A stretch of DNA of 44,384 bases from Bacteroidaceae bacterium (GTDB lineage: Bacteria > Bacteroidota > Bacteroidia > Bacteroidales > Bacteroidaceae), in assembly GCA_017557635.1 (NCBI GenBank), contig JAFYYH010000012.1, forward strand, positions 1 to 44,384, in the 5' to 3' direction. The notes under the pieces are model-generated. The model was not told the origin of the DNA. It saw only the letters and a program-made list of their open reading frames with translations, and made no database searches. Each line of letters begins with the position of its first letter. Within the stretch, counting starts at the first letter, position 1. This document shows, piece after piece, positions 36,557 through 44,384 of the stretch. A program made the position numbers and the translations under genes.

Positions 36557-38695
36557 ATGGCAACATTACAGAAAATCAGAAGCAAAGGACCACTGCTTCT
36601 TATCGTTATCGGTCTTGCTATGCTCGCCTTCATTCTCGGTGATGCATGGAAGATTATCCGTCCCAACCAGGGAATCCAGTATGTCGGCACCATCGCAGGT
36701 GAGGATATCACAGCTATGGATTTCCAGGAAGAACTTGAGGTTTACACAGACGTAGTCAAGTTCGCTAACCAGATTCAGGACTTCACAGAGGAGGAGCAGA
36801 ACTCACTCAAGGATGAGGTTTGGGCTACCATGGTACGTAACCGTATCCTCGAAAAGGAGGCAAAGGGTATCGGCCTTACTGTTTCTGACGCAGAGGTTAG
36901 GGATGTGATTGAGCGTGGCTCTGATCAGATGCTTGCCAGAACTCCGTTCAGCAACGCTGACGGCAGTTTCGACGCAGATGCTCTCAAGAACTTCCTTGCT
37001 TTCTACAACGAGGTTAGCCCTGAGACAGTTCCCGCCGAGGAGTATCAGTACTACAAGAGCATGTATAACTACTGGCTTTTCATCGAGAAGAGCATCAAGA
37101 GCAACCTGCTCTATGCAAAGTACGGTGCCCTTGTAAACGGTGCTATCATCAGCAATCCCGTTGCTGCTAAGGATGCATTCAAGAACCGCATCATGAGAAC
37201 CGATGTCATAATGGCCCTGCTGCCTTATTCATCAGTTAACGATGCTGACGCCAAGGTTACCACATCGGACGTAAAGAAAGTTTATGACGAACTCAAGCCC
37301 GCTCTCTTCAACTACGCAGAGAGCCGCGACATCGTATATATCGACTATGAGATCCTTCCCACACAGGCTGACCGTGACGCTCTGCTTGTTGAGGTTAATG
37401 AGATTGTTGACCAGTTGGAGTCAGAGGTAGATGATTACGCTGCATTCGTACGTCGCTCTGGTTCAATAGTATCATTCAGCGAGGTTCCACGTTCTGCAAA
37501 GAACCTGCCGGAGGATGTAGCTGCAAGACTTGACTCAGTTAAGGTCGGCGGCGTTTTCGGTCCTTACTACAACGCTGATGACGATACTTACAACACATTC
37601 AAGTACATCTCAACCGCTAACGGTTATGACTCAATCCAGTATGCAATGATCCAGGTGGTAATTGCTGACGAGGAGGTGGCCGACAAGCGTGCTGACAGTA
37701 TCCTTACCGCTGCCCAGAAGAGAGGTGCAGACTTTGCTGCCATTGCTCAGAACTACGGTCAGACTGCTCCTGAGCAGTGGATCGCAGCCGATTCATATGA
37801 GCCCGCCGTTATCACCGGTGACAACGCTGACTTTGTAAACACCCTGAACAGTATGAAGAAGGGCGAAGTTTCAAAGGTTAAGGTTGCCGGCGGTATCCTT
37901 ATCATCAAGGTTGTTGATGTTAAGAATCCCGTTAAGAAGTACAACCTGGCAGTCGTTAAGCGTCCCGTTGAGTTCAGCGAGGAGACCAGCAATGCCGCTT
38001 ACAACAAGCTGAGCGCATTCCTGTCACAGAATACTACAGTTGAGGATCTGAGAAACAACGCTGAGGATTCAGATTTCCGTCTGCTCTACTATCCCAACTA
38101 TGAGAACTACAACCACACTATCGGTGGCGTAGCCAAGTCACGTGAGGCTATCCGTTGGGCTTTCGATGCTGAGGAAGGTGAGGTATCACGTATATATGAG
38201 GTTGGCGATGCAAACGATCATCTGCTTGCTGTAGGTGTTGAGAAGATTCATCAGCGCGGTACCCGCAGCCTTGAAGATGTTACTCCCACTCTGACACTCA
38301 GAGCTCTCAACAACAAGAAGTTTGAGATTCTGAAGGGCCAGATGGCAGGTAAGAGCTTCAATGAGGTTAAGGCCATGGAGGGTGCTAAGATTGATACCAT
38401 CAAGTTCGTTAACTTCAACAATGACGCCTTCATCGCTTCTATCTACGGAAACGAGGCTATCGTTGGTGCCAGCGTATTCTATCTTGATGAGAACGAACTT
38501 ACCGTTCCTATGAAGGGTGAGAACTGCGCATTCGTTGCCAAGAAGATCTCAGAAGATTCATATTCAGCTGAGTTCGATGACAAGTCTGAGGAGCTGCGTA
38601 CACGTTCTATGGCTTCAAGCCGCATCATGAGTTCTATGCTTGAGGAGCTTTACTTCCAGGCAAAGGTGGTTGACAACCGTTACGAGATCTTCTGA
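36557..38695 (+). CDS. PpiD/SurA-like membrane-anchored periplasmic chaperone
   Basis: The 712-residue protein has one N-terminal membrane anchor (about residues 12-32, LLLIVIGLAMLAFILGDAW), then a SurA-N-like chaperone region (about 40-215), a parvulin-like rotamase region (about 350-460, with a degenerate second half) and a C-terminal helical domain. This arrangement is that of PpiD, which helps proteins leaving the Sec translocon fold on the way to the outer membrane. Compared with E. coli PpiD (about 620 residues) it is longer, as usual in Bacteroidetes. It is the last gene of the envelope cluster but has its own promoter, and ends at a strong bidirectional terminator. Confidence 0.88.
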   Translation: MATLQKIRSKGPLLLIVIGLAMLAFILGDAWKIIRPNQGIQYVGTIAGEDITAMDFQEELEVYTDVVKFANQIQDFTEEEQNSLKDEVWATMVRNRILEKEAKGIGLTVSDAEVRDVIERGSDQMLARTPFSNADGSFDADALKNFLAFYNEVSPETVPAEEYQYYKSMYNYWLFIEKSIKSNLLYAKYGALVNGAIISNPVAAKDAFKNRIMRTDVIMALLPYSSVNDADAKVTTSDVKKVYDELKPALFNYAESRDIVYIDYEILPTQADRDALLVEVNEIVDQLESEVDDYAAFVRRSGSIVSFSEVPRSAKNLPEDVAARLDSVKVGGVFGPYYNADDDTYNTFKYISTANGYDSIQYAMIQVVIADEEVADKRADSILTAAQKRGADFAAIAQNYGQTAPEQWIAADSYEPAVITGDNADFVNTLNSMKKGEVSKVKVAGGILIIKVVDVKNPVKKYNLAVVKRPVEFSEETSNAAYNKLSAFLSQNTTVEDLRNNAEDSDFRLLYYPNYENYNHTIGGVAKSREAIRWAFDAEEGEVSRIYEVGDANDHLLAVGVEKIHQRGTRSLEDVTPTLTLRALNNKKFEILKGQMAGKSFNEVKAMEGAKIDTIKFVNFNNDAFIASIYGNEAIVGASVFYLDENELTVPMKGENCAFVAKKISEDSYSAEFDDKSEELRTRSMASSRIMSSMLEELYFQAKVVDNRYEIF

Positions 38696-38711
38696 TCTTA
38701 GAACAGACAAT

Positions 38712-38751
38712 AAAAAAGAATCCCTCGGAGATTTCCGAGGGATTCTTTTTT
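38712..38751. terminator. Bidirectional terminator between ppiD and ilvC
   Basis: A perfect 18-bp stem (38712-38729 with 38734-38751) surrounds a 4-base loop, with A-run and T-run flanks on both sides. It terminates both the plus-strand ppiD and the minus-strand ilv operon. Confidence 0.92.
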
Positions 38752-38767
38752 GTATGTGTCTTAAGGA

Positions 38768-39808
38768 TCAGTTGTTCTCAGGACGGAGCTTGCGAACTAC
38801 TGCACCGGTCTGCCACATCTCGCTGTCGCGCAGGGCAGCCAGCTCCTTCTCAAGTCCCTCGCGATAGCCGGGCTTTGAGTTGCTGTCGATTGAGATCTGA
38901 GCCTCGTTACCGCTCTTAACGCTTGCATAGAGCTTCTGAACAACGGGCTTGATAGCATCGTGGAACGGGCCCATCCAGTCAAGAGCACCGCGCTGTGCAG
39001 TGGTTGAGCAGTTGGCGTACATCCAGTCCATACCCTTCTGTGCGAACAGAGGCATGAGTGACTGAGTGAGTTCCTCGACTGTCTCGTTGAATGCCTCAGA
39101 AGGAGTGTGACCGTTCTCACGGAGAACCTCATACTGAGCCAGGAGCAGACCCTGGATGGCACCCATCAGTGAACCGCGCTCACCGGTGAGGTCTGATGTA
39201 GCCTCGCGGATGAATGTGGTCTCGAACAGGTAACCTGAACCGATACCGATACCGAATGCAAGAACCTTCTCAAGAGCCTTGCCGGAAGCGTCCTGGTAAA
39301 CAGCGTATGAGCTGTTCAGACCGCGACCCTCGAGGAACATGGTACGCAGTGATGTACCTGAACCCTTGGGAGCAACCATGATAACATCGATATCCTTGGG
39401 AGGAACAACGCCTGTGCGGTCGTTCCAGGTGATAGCGAAACCGTGTGAGAAGTAGAGAGTCTTGCCTGCGGTCAGGTAAGGCTTGATGTTGGGCCACTGC
39501 TGCATCTGAGCTGCGTCAGACAGAAGCATGCAGATGATGGTACCCTTCTCAGCAGCCTCCTCGATTGAGAACAGAGTCTTGCCGGGAACCCAACCGTCAG
39601 CGACAGCCTTGTCATAGGTCTTGCCCTGACGCTGGCCAACGATTACGTTGAAACCGTTGTCGCGAAGGTTGCAAGCCTGTCCAGGACCCTGAACGCCGTA
39701 ACCGATAACTGCAATTGTCTCATTCTTGAGCACCTCGCGGGCTTTCTCCAGCGGGAACTCCTCACGTGTCATTACCTCTTCAATGACACCGCCGAAATTC
39801 ATTTTCAT
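38768..39808 (-). CDS. ilvC: Ketol-acid reductoisomerase
   Basis: IlvC turns acetolactate or acetohydroxybutyrate into the dihydroxy acids of the valine, leucine and isoleucine pathway, using NADPH and magnesium. The 346-residue protein has the Rossmann motif VIGYGVQGPGQACNLRDNG, the APKGSG segment, and the C-terminal knotted domain with GERGSLMGAIQGLLLAQYE (conserved metal-binding glutamate/aspartate environment) and CSTTAQRGALDW. It is the last gene of the ilvD-ilvB-ilvN-ilvC operon, 34 bases after ilvN, and is followed by a bidirectional terminator. Confidence 0.96.
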   Translation of the reverse strand: MKMNFGGVIEEVMTREEFPLEKAREVLKNETIAVIGYGVQGPGQACNLRDNGFNVIVGQRQGKTYDKAVADGWVPGKTLFSIEEAAEKGTIICMLLSDAAQMQQWPNIKPYLTAGKTLYFSHGFAITWNDRTGVVPPKDIDVIMVAPKGSGTSLRTMFLEGRGLNSSYAVYQDASGKALEKVLAFGIGIGSGYLFETTFIREATSDLTGERGSLMGAIQGLLLAQYEVLRENGHTPSEAFNETVEELTQSLMPLFAQKGMDWMYANCSTTAQRGALDWMGPFHDAIKPVVQKLYASVKSGNEAQISIDSNSKPGYREGLEKELAALRDSEMWQTGAVVRKLRPENN

Positions 39809-39842
39809 AGTTTCTAGTAGTTTTATGTAGTTAAATACTCGT

Positions 39843-40394
39843 TTACTTCTTTCCGTATCTGGCTTCCATCTTGTCCAGATACTCGTTTACATGCTCAATG
39901 CGTGCGCGGGTGATGGCCACGCGGCCTGAGCTTACGAACTGGAGCATACCGCCCTGGGCGGAGAGCTCGCGGTTAAGTGCCGTGATATCCTCGGTGCGTC
40001 CGGTCTTCTCGATTACTGAGAAGGTGGAGTTGACCTCGATCAGTTTTGCGCCGTAGCGGCGTATGATCCTGGACATCTCGGGGTTCTCGGTAAGCACGCT
40101 GGTGACAACCTTGTAGAGGGCTACCTCCTGCATGAATATCTCATCGTCGGTAAAGTACTGGCACTGCAGTACATCGACCTTCTTCTCAATCTGGTCCACA
40201 ATCTTGACTATGGTCTCGGCATCGGCCATGGCGGTGATTGTGTAGCGGTGAACGCCCGGTATTGAGGAGGCCGATACGTTCAGACTCTCAATGTTGACCT
40301 GACGGCGCGTGAACACTGCGGTAACCTGGTTAAGGATACCGGCGATGTTCTCTGAATGAACTATCAGTGTGTATAACTTCTTCTCGTTCTCCAT
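39843..40394 (-). CDS. ilvN: Acetolactate synthase, small regulatory subunit
   Basis: This 183-residue ACT-domain protein is the regulatory subunit of acetolactate synthase (IlvB) and confers valine feedback inhibition in most bacteria. The N-terminal ACT domain (about 5-80) contains TLIVHSENIAGILNQVTAVF, and the C-terminal half the second ferredoxin-like domain of the family. I chose the ATG at 40394; a TTG nine bases upstream would fall inside the repeat array. The array of four heptamers occupies the entire space between the ilvB stop and this start codon. Confidence 0.93.
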   Translation of the reverse strand: MENEKKLYTLIVHSENIAGILNQVTAVFTRRQVNIESLNVSASSIPGVHRYTITAMADAETIVKIVDQIEKKVDVLQCQYFTDDEIFMQEVALYKVVTSVLTENPEMSRIIRRYGAKLIEVNSTFSVIEKTGRTEDITALNRELSAQGGMLQFVSSGRVAITRARIEHVNEYLDKMEARYGKK

Positions 40395-40397
40395 AAT

Positions 40398-40425
40398 TCT
40401 CAACTCTCAATTCTCAATTCTCAAT
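40398..40425 (-). repeat. Heptamer tandem repeat between ilvB and ilvN
   Basis: On the minus strand three copies of ATTGAGA are followed by one GTTGAGA, then ATT and the ilvN ATG. The ilvB TGA stop lies inside the second copy. The order and the terminal GTTGAGA unit match the asnA-ung array exactly. Confidence 0.88.
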
Positions 40426-42123
40426 TGAAAAGATCATCTGGTCAACAGAGTTGCCCGGCTTGATCATAGGCATGACGTTCTCCTCCTCCTGTACGGCTGC
40501 CTCGAGCAGGAACGGGCCCTTGGCGCTGATCATCTGCTTGACGGCATCGGCCAGCTGACTGCGGTCGGTAACCAGCTGGTAGGGGATACCATATGCTGAG
40601 GCAATCTTGCTGTAGTCGGGGTTCATCATGTGGGTGCATGAGTATCGGCTGTCGAACATCATCTGCTGCCACTGGCGTACATTGCCCAGGTAGGTGTTGT
40701 TCATCAGGATCATCTTGACGGGTGCCTGGTTCTCCATTATGGTACCCAGTTCCTGGATGTTCATCTGGAAACCTCCGTCACCGAAGAATGCCAGTACCAT
40801 ACGCTCGGGAGCACCGAATGTGGCGCCGATGGCTGCGGGCATGCAGAATCCCATTGTTCCAAGTCCGCCTGATGTCACGATGCTGCGCGGTGAGCGGTAC
40901 TTGAAGTAACGTGATGCGAACATCTGGTTCAGACCTACGTCAGTTACAAGTACAGAATCGGCAGGTGACTGCTTGCTTACCTCAGTTACAACCTCACCCA
41001 TCTTGAGGGGGCCATCCTTGGGATTTACGGCTATATTGATGACTTTGTCGAATTCCTCCTTGTCAAGCGGCTTGAAGCTCTCGATCCACTCCTTGTGATC
41101 GGCCTTTTCCATGCGCTCGGTGATGAGCTGCAGTGTCTGGCGGCAGTCACCCAGTACGGTTACATCGGGCTTTACGTTCTTGCCGAACTCAGACTTGTCA
41201 ATGTCAAGGTGTATGATCTTGGCCTGCTTGGCGTATGTGTTCAGGGTGCCTGTTACGCGGTCGTCAAAACGCATGCCGACTGCAATCAGGACATCGCACT
41301 CGTTGGTCTTTACATTGGGAGCCAGGTTACCGTGCATGCCGAGCATACCCATGTTGAGCGGGTGGTCGCTTGGCAGTGCTGCAAGTCCCAGAAGGGTGCG
41401 TGCTGCGGGCAGGTTTCCCTTCTCAATGAATGCGGCTAGTTCCTTTTCGGCATTACCCAGTTCTACGCCGTGGCCTACCAGTACAAGGGGCTTTTTGGCG
41501 TTGTTGATCAGTGCTACGGCCTCATTTATCTGTGAATCAATGGGGTCAGGTGCGGGTATGTAACTGCGTACATAGTCTATCTTGGCAGGCTTGAAGTCAA
41601 TCTGCTGCATCTGGGCGGTCTTGGTAAAGTCAAGCACTACGGGACCCGGACGGCCTGAGCCTGCAATATAGAATGCACGTGCCACTGCCCAGGCAATATC
41701 CTCGGCGCGGCGTATCTGATAACTCCACTTGGTGATAGGCTGGGTTACGCCTACCAGGTCAATCTCCTGGAATGCGTCGGTGCCAAGGGCATCGGTCCCT
41801 ACCTGTCCGGCAATTACAACGATTGGGGTGCTGTCAAGCATGGCATCGCTGATACCGGTGATGGTGTTGGTGGCACCAGGTCCGCTGGTTACGATGGCCA
41901 CACCTGTACGGCCCGATACGCGGGCGTAACCCTGAGCGGCGTGGGTGGCACCCTGCTCATGGCGTACCAGGATCTGGCGCAGGTCGGTGCGGTGACCGTA
42001 GAGTGCGTCGAACACCTTGATGATTGAGCCGCCGGGATATGCAAATACCGTATCTACGTTCTCGGCAAGCAGTGAACGGAGCAATGCTTCAGCTCCAGTG
42101 ATATGTTCTGTCATAACGTTCAT
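40414..42123 (-). CDS. ilvB: Acetolactate synthase, large catalytic subunit
   Basis: IlvB is the thiamine-diphosphate enzyme that condenses pyruvate with pyruvate or 2-oxobutyrate at the start of valine/leucine and isoleucine synthesis. The 569-residue protein contains the catalytic glutamate E56 ([16 protein letters not shown]), the FAD/central domain, and the TPP motif [15 protein letters not shown]...NN at the C-terminal domain. The start at 42123 overlaps the ilvD stop by four bases (ATGA); a second Met lies three codons downstream. It is followed by the repeat array and ilvN, its regulatory partner. Confidence 0.95.
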   Translation of the reverse strand: MNVMTEHITGAEALLRSLLAENVDTVFAYPGGSIIKVFDALYGHRTDLRQILVRHEQGATHAAQGYARVSGRTGVAIVTSGPGATNTITGISDAMLDSTPIVVIAGQVGTDALGTDAFQEIDLVGVTQPITKWSYQIRRAEDIAWAVARAFYIAGSGRPGPVVLDFTKTAQMQQIDFKPAKIDYVRSYIPAPDPIDSQINEAVALINNAKKPLVLVGHGVELGNAEKELAAFIEKGNLPAARTLLGLAALPSDHPLNMGMLGMHGNLAPNVKTNECDVLIAVGMRFDDRVTGTLNTYAKQAKIIHLDIDKSEFGKNVKPDVTVLGDCRQTLQLITERMEKADHKEWIESFKPLDKEEFDKVINIAVNPKDGPLKMGEVVTEVSKQSPADSVLVTDVGLNQMFASRYFKYRSPRSIVTSGGLGTMGFCMPAAIGATFGAPERMVLAFFGDGGFQMNIQELGTIMENQAPVKMILMNNTYLGNVRQWQQMMFDSRYSCTHMMNPDYSKIASAYGIPYQLVTDRSQLADAVKQMISAKGPFLLEAAVQEEENVMPMIKPGNSVDQMIFSIEN

Positions 42124-43922
42124 TCAATAATTCTGACACCTCCCTTATCGGCTGAGCTTACCATGTTGGCGTAAGCCTTGAGGCTCTTGGCAACTACACG
42201 CTTGCGTGTGAGCGGACGCATGGGGCGAGCTGCGAGTTCTGCATCGCTCAGGCGTACGTTGATGCTGCGTGCGGGTATGTCAATTTCAATTATGTCACCG
42301 TCAACAACCTTACCGATTGCACCGCCGTTGGCAGCCTCGGGTGATATGTGGCCGATGCTCAGACCTGATGTGCCGCCGCTGAAACGTCCGTCGGTGATCA
42401 GAGCGCACTCCTTACCCAGGTGACGTGACTTGATGTATGAGGTGGGGTAGAGCATCTCCTGCATGCCGGGACCTCCCTTGGGGCCCTCATGGGTGATGAC
42501 AACTACGTCGCCGGCTACAACCTTGCCTCCCAGTATGCCGTCAACGGCATCCTCCTGTGAGTCGAATACCTTGGCGGGACCTGAGAACTTCCAGATGCTC
42601 TCATCAACACCTGCGGTCTTTACAACGCAGCCGTCAACGGCAATGTTTCCTTTCAGTATTGCCAGACCGCCGTCCTTGGTGTAGGCGTGCTGCAGGTCGC
42701 GGATGCACCCTGAAGCGCGGTCGGTATCAAGCTCGCTGTATGTGCAGTCCTGTGAGCCCAGCTCTATGTTGAACTTACGTGCAGGTGCGGTTGAGTATAT
42801 GCGCTTGGCCTCGGGGTCGATATCGGCCTTGAGTATGCTGTACTTCTCAATGAGTTCACCGTAAGTCATTCCTGTCACGCTCTTGGCGTCAGTGTGCAGC
42901 AGACCGCCCTTGGCAAGTTCGGCCAGGATGTTGAGTACACCGCCTGCGCGGCCTACATCCTGTACGTGATACTTCTGGGTGTTGGGTGCTACCTTGCACA
43001 GACAGGGCACGTGACGTGACAGACGGTCTATGTCATCCATCTTGAAGTCAACGCCGGCCTCATATGCAACAGCCAGAAGGTGAAGTATGGTGTTGGTGGA
43101 TCCGCCCATGGCGATATCCAGGTTCATTGCGTTCTCAAAGTTGATCTTCTTTGCTATGCTGCGGGGCAGTACGCTCTCGTCACCCTCCTCGTAGTACTTG
43201 AGGGCGTTCTTTACAACCAGGGCGGCTGCGTCCTTCATCAGTTGCACGCGGTTCTTGTGTGTTGCCAGGATTGTTCCGTTGCCGGGCAGTGACATACCCA
43301 GGGCCTCGGTAAGGCAGTTCATTGAGTTTGCGGTGAACATACCTGAGCAGCATCCGCAACCGGGGCAGGCTGCACGCTCAATTGCCTCTACATCGGCGTC
43401 CGATACGCTCTCATCGGCCGATTTGATCATGGCGTCGATCAGGTCCAGACGGGCGCTTCCCATCTCACCGGCCTCCATGGGGCCGCCGCTTACGAATACG
43501 GTGGGGATGTTCAGACGCATGGCTGCCATCAGCATGCCCGGAGTGATCTTGTCGCAGTTGCTTATGCAGACCAGGGCATCGGCCTTGTGGGCGTTTACCA
43601 TGTACTCTACGCTGTCGGCGATTATGTCGCGTGAGGGGAGTGAATAGAGCATTCCGTCGTGACCCATTGCAATACCGTCATCCACGGCAATTGTATTGAA
43701 CTCGGCGGCAAAACAGCCCAGGCGTTCAATCTCGGCCTTGACAATCTGACCGGCCTCATGCAGATGGGTGTGACCCGGGACAAACTGTGTGAATGAGTTT
43801 GCAATTGCTATGATAGGTTTGCCCAGCTGACCGGGTTTCATGCCGTTGGCAACCCAGAGGGCTCTGGCTCCTGCCATGCGGCGTCCTACGGTACACTGGT
43901 CACTGCGTAATGGAATTCTCAT
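42120..43922 (-). CDS. ilvD: Dihydroxy-acid dehydratase
   Basis: IlvD is an iron-sulfur dehydratase that makes the 2-oxo acids preceding valine and isoleucine. The 600-residue protein shows the cluster-ligand motifs [11 protein letters not shown] and [17 protein letters not shown], plus the [11 protein letters not shown] substrate segment. The start ATG at 43922 has a rare Shine-Dalgarno-like AGGAG two bases upstream. It is the first structural gene of the operon and lies behind a leader peptide and attenuator, so its expression should follow the charging of branched-chain tRNAs. The length and motif order are normal. Confidence 0.96.
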   Translation of the reverse strand: MRIPLRSDQCTVGRRMAGARALWVANGMKPGQLGKPIIAIANSFTQFVPGHTHLHEAGQIVKAEIERLGCFAAEFNTIAVDDGIAMGHDGMLYSLPSRDIIADSVEYMVNAHKADALVCISNCDKITPGMLMAAMRLNIPTVFVSGGPMEAGEMGSARLDLIDAMIKSADESVSDADVEAIERAACPGCGCCSGMFTANSMNCLTEALGMSLPGNGTILATHKNRVQLMKDAAALVVKNALKYYEEGDESVLPRSIAKKINFENAMNLDIAMGGSTNTILHLLAVAYEAGVDFKMDDIDRLSRHVPCLCKVAPNTQKYHVQDVGRAGGVLNILAELAKGGLLHTDAKSVTGMTYGELIEKYSILKADIDPEAKRIYSTAPARKFNIELGSQDCTYSELDTDRASGCIRDLQHAYTKDGGLAILKGNIAVDGCVVKTAGVDESIWKFSGPAKVFDSQEDAVDGILGGKVVAGDVVVITHEGPKGGPGMQEMLYPTSYIKSRHLGKECALITDGRFSGGTSGLSIGHISPEAANGGAIGKVVDGDIIEIDIPARSINVRLSDAELAARPMRPLTRKRVVAKSLKAYANMVSSADKGGVRIIE

Positions 43923-43958
43923 ATCTCCTGTTTATTGTTTTTGTATATATATTCAATC

Positions 43959-43987
43959 AAAAGCCCCTCTCCTTGTGGGAGAAGGGC
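43959..43987 (-). terminator. Attenuator terminator in the ilvD leader
   Basis: On the minus strand GCCCTTCTCC and GGAGAGGGGC form a 10-bp stem with one G-U pair and a 5-base loop (43963-43987), followed by TTTT. It lies between the leader ORF and ilvD, 37 bases ahead of the ilvD start. Confidence 0.85.
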
Positions 43988-44018
43988 CTGTATCAAAATG
44001 TCAGGTATAACCTCTCCC
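43977..44018 (-). promoter_or_regulatory. Alternative antiterminator pairing of the ilv leader
   Basis: GGGAGAGG (44011-44018), beginning right after the leader stop codon, pairs with CTTCTCCC (43977-43984), which is part of the terminator's left arm; one pair is G-U. The two structures are mutually exclusive. A ribosome at the leader stop codon would cover GGGAGAGG and so allow the terminator to form. Confidence 0.7.
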
Positions 44019-44081
44019 TTAGCGCGCCGGCCCAACGACCACCACGTCCACAATAAAGGTAATGACTGACATGTTATACAT
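44019..44081 (-). CDS. Leader peptide of the ilv operon
   Basis: A 20-codon ORF encodes a peptide ending VITFIVDVVVVGPAR, with six valines and two isoleucines. Four valine codons in a row (GTG GTG GTC GTT) occupy 44034-44045. The composition matches leader peptides of enterobacterial ilv operons, and the VVVVG run recalls the ilvB leader of E. coli. It begins about 16 bases after the predicted transcription start, and its stop codon directly precedes the antiterminator arm. It is too short for an ordinary gene call; the function is inferred from position, codon content and RNA structure together. Confidence 0.75.
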   Translation of the reverse strand: MYNMSVITFIVDVVVVGPAR

Positions 44082-44103
44082 AACTCGTTCCAAAATGTGA
44101 CCG

Positions 44104-44133
44104 CAAAGATACCTATTTTATAAATAGCACAAA
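44104..44133 (-). promoter_or_regulatory. Predicted ilv operon promoter
   Basis: TTTG (44130-44133) is followed after 18 bases by TATCTTTG (44104-44111), a good Bacteroidetes -33/-7 pair on the minus strand. Transcription from it would produce a leader of about 175 bases before ilvD that includes the leader ORF and attenuator. Confidence 0.75.
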
Positions 44134-44175
44134 ACATTTTTATGCAAAATATGTTATAAGAATGTACGATTCAGA

Positions 44176-44202
44176 GAACCGGTCAAAAATTTTGACCAGT
44201 TC
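44176..44202. promoter_or_regulatory. Palindrome upstream of the ilv promoter
   Basis: GAACCGGTCAAAA and TTTTGACCAGTTC form a 13-bp inverted repeat with one mismatch around a single central base. It lies about 43 bases upstream of the ilv -33 element. The symmetry and position fit a binding site for a dimeric regulator. Confidence 0.5.
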
Positions 44203-44384
44203 GGGAATGTTTCCATTTGCAGGAGCTGGAACAATGGATTCGGGAGCGTTAGTGGAGAGGCGTTGGGAGGGGCCCACGGAGGATCCCGTTAAGAACGGCG
44301 CATGTTTGACGAACGTTAGGCCCCGTAGGGGACTATAAGGAGGAGTTCGACGTTTAGGGTCCGGAGGGGTCCCGAGTAGACTCG
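44203..44384 (+). other. GC-rich gene-free segment with serial hairpins
   Basis: I see no recognisable gene. The sequence changes from AT-rich to GC-rich near 44222. Short perfect hairpins follow: CCGTT/AACGG (44286-44298), CCCC/GGGG (44321-44331) and CGAGT/ACTCG (44373-44384). GGGGCC (about 44268) can also pair with GGCCCC (about 44320). A 34-codon frame (44234-44338) has no recognisable family. The segment could be a structured RNA cut off by the window edge. Confidence 0.35.

Noticed and set aside
43919-44137. A 72-codon minus-strand frame over the ilv leader
   Set aside because: It crosses the promoter and attenuator, has no family resemblance, and uses a different frame from the leader peptide.
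44234-44338. A 34-codon plus-strand ORF near the window end
   Set aside because: It overlaps the hairpin-rich segment and has no promoter with good consensus or recognisable product.

Overview
The window is a stretch of a Bacteroidales chromosome, most likely from a Bacteroidaceae- or Prevotellaceae-like gut bacterium. The evidence is gene content (GH97 and GH2 glycosidases, an Lnb/DUF4105 lipoprotein acyltransferase, LptD and LptC, a PpiD-like chaperone, AsnA, class II ribonucleotide reductase), the general lack of Shine-Dalgarno sequences, and many copies of the Bacteroidetes -7 promoter element TAnnTTTG just upstream of transcription units. There is no prophage, integrase, CRISPR array or rRNA operon. 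Almost all of the DNA is housekeeping or envelope genes in short operons.

Layout, left to right. 1-198: GC-rich, gene-free, with RNA-like hairpins on the minus strand. 199-4866 (minus): nrdJ-folB, then dnaA with its own terminator. 5243-9821 (minus): a polytopic membrane protein, a PD40/TolB-like lipoprotein with a CxxCH motif, and an N-acetylmuramoyl-L-alanine amidase. 9941-13647 (plus): GH2 beta-galactosidase and an HD-domain protein. 13772-18256 (plus): lptD-asnA-ung, ending in a bidirectional terminator shared with a minus-strand tRNA-Arg(CCG). 18503-22023 (plus): a putative outer-membrane barrel protein, a GH97 glycosidase and a small lipoprotein. 22132-26699 (plus): lysS-gpsA-pgi-HAD phosphatase. 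26688-31186 (minus): aroC, an FKBP/SlyD-like isomerase, and a large Lnb-plus-phosphatase fusion. 31230-38695 (plus): coaX, an outer-membrane protein, a TPR protein, lptC, a CNNM/CorC-like transporter and ppiD. 38768-44081 (minus): ilvC-ilvN-ilvB-ilvD with a leader-peptide attenuator.

Functional themes are envelope biogenesis (LPS transport, peptidoglycan hydrolysis, lipoprotein acylation, outer-membrane folding), central metabolism and branched-chain amino acid synthesis. The most notable regulatory structure is upstream of ilvD. A TTTG-N18-TATCTTTG promoter is followed by a 20-codon ORF with a run of four valine codons. Its stop codon abuts one arm of an antiterminator, and a strong intrinsic terminator precedes ilvD. 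This looks like classical ribosome-mediated attenuation. The most notable protein is the fusion at 28433-31186: a complete Lnb-type acyltransferase reads through a relic signal peptide into an alkaline-phosphatase-superfamily domain that appears to have lost its nucleophile and most metal ligands. Small repeats also stand out: an inverted-repeat element fills the gap between the fusion gene and the FKBP promoter, and the same heptamer array (ATTGAGA/GTTGAGA) links asnA-ung and ilvB-ilvN.
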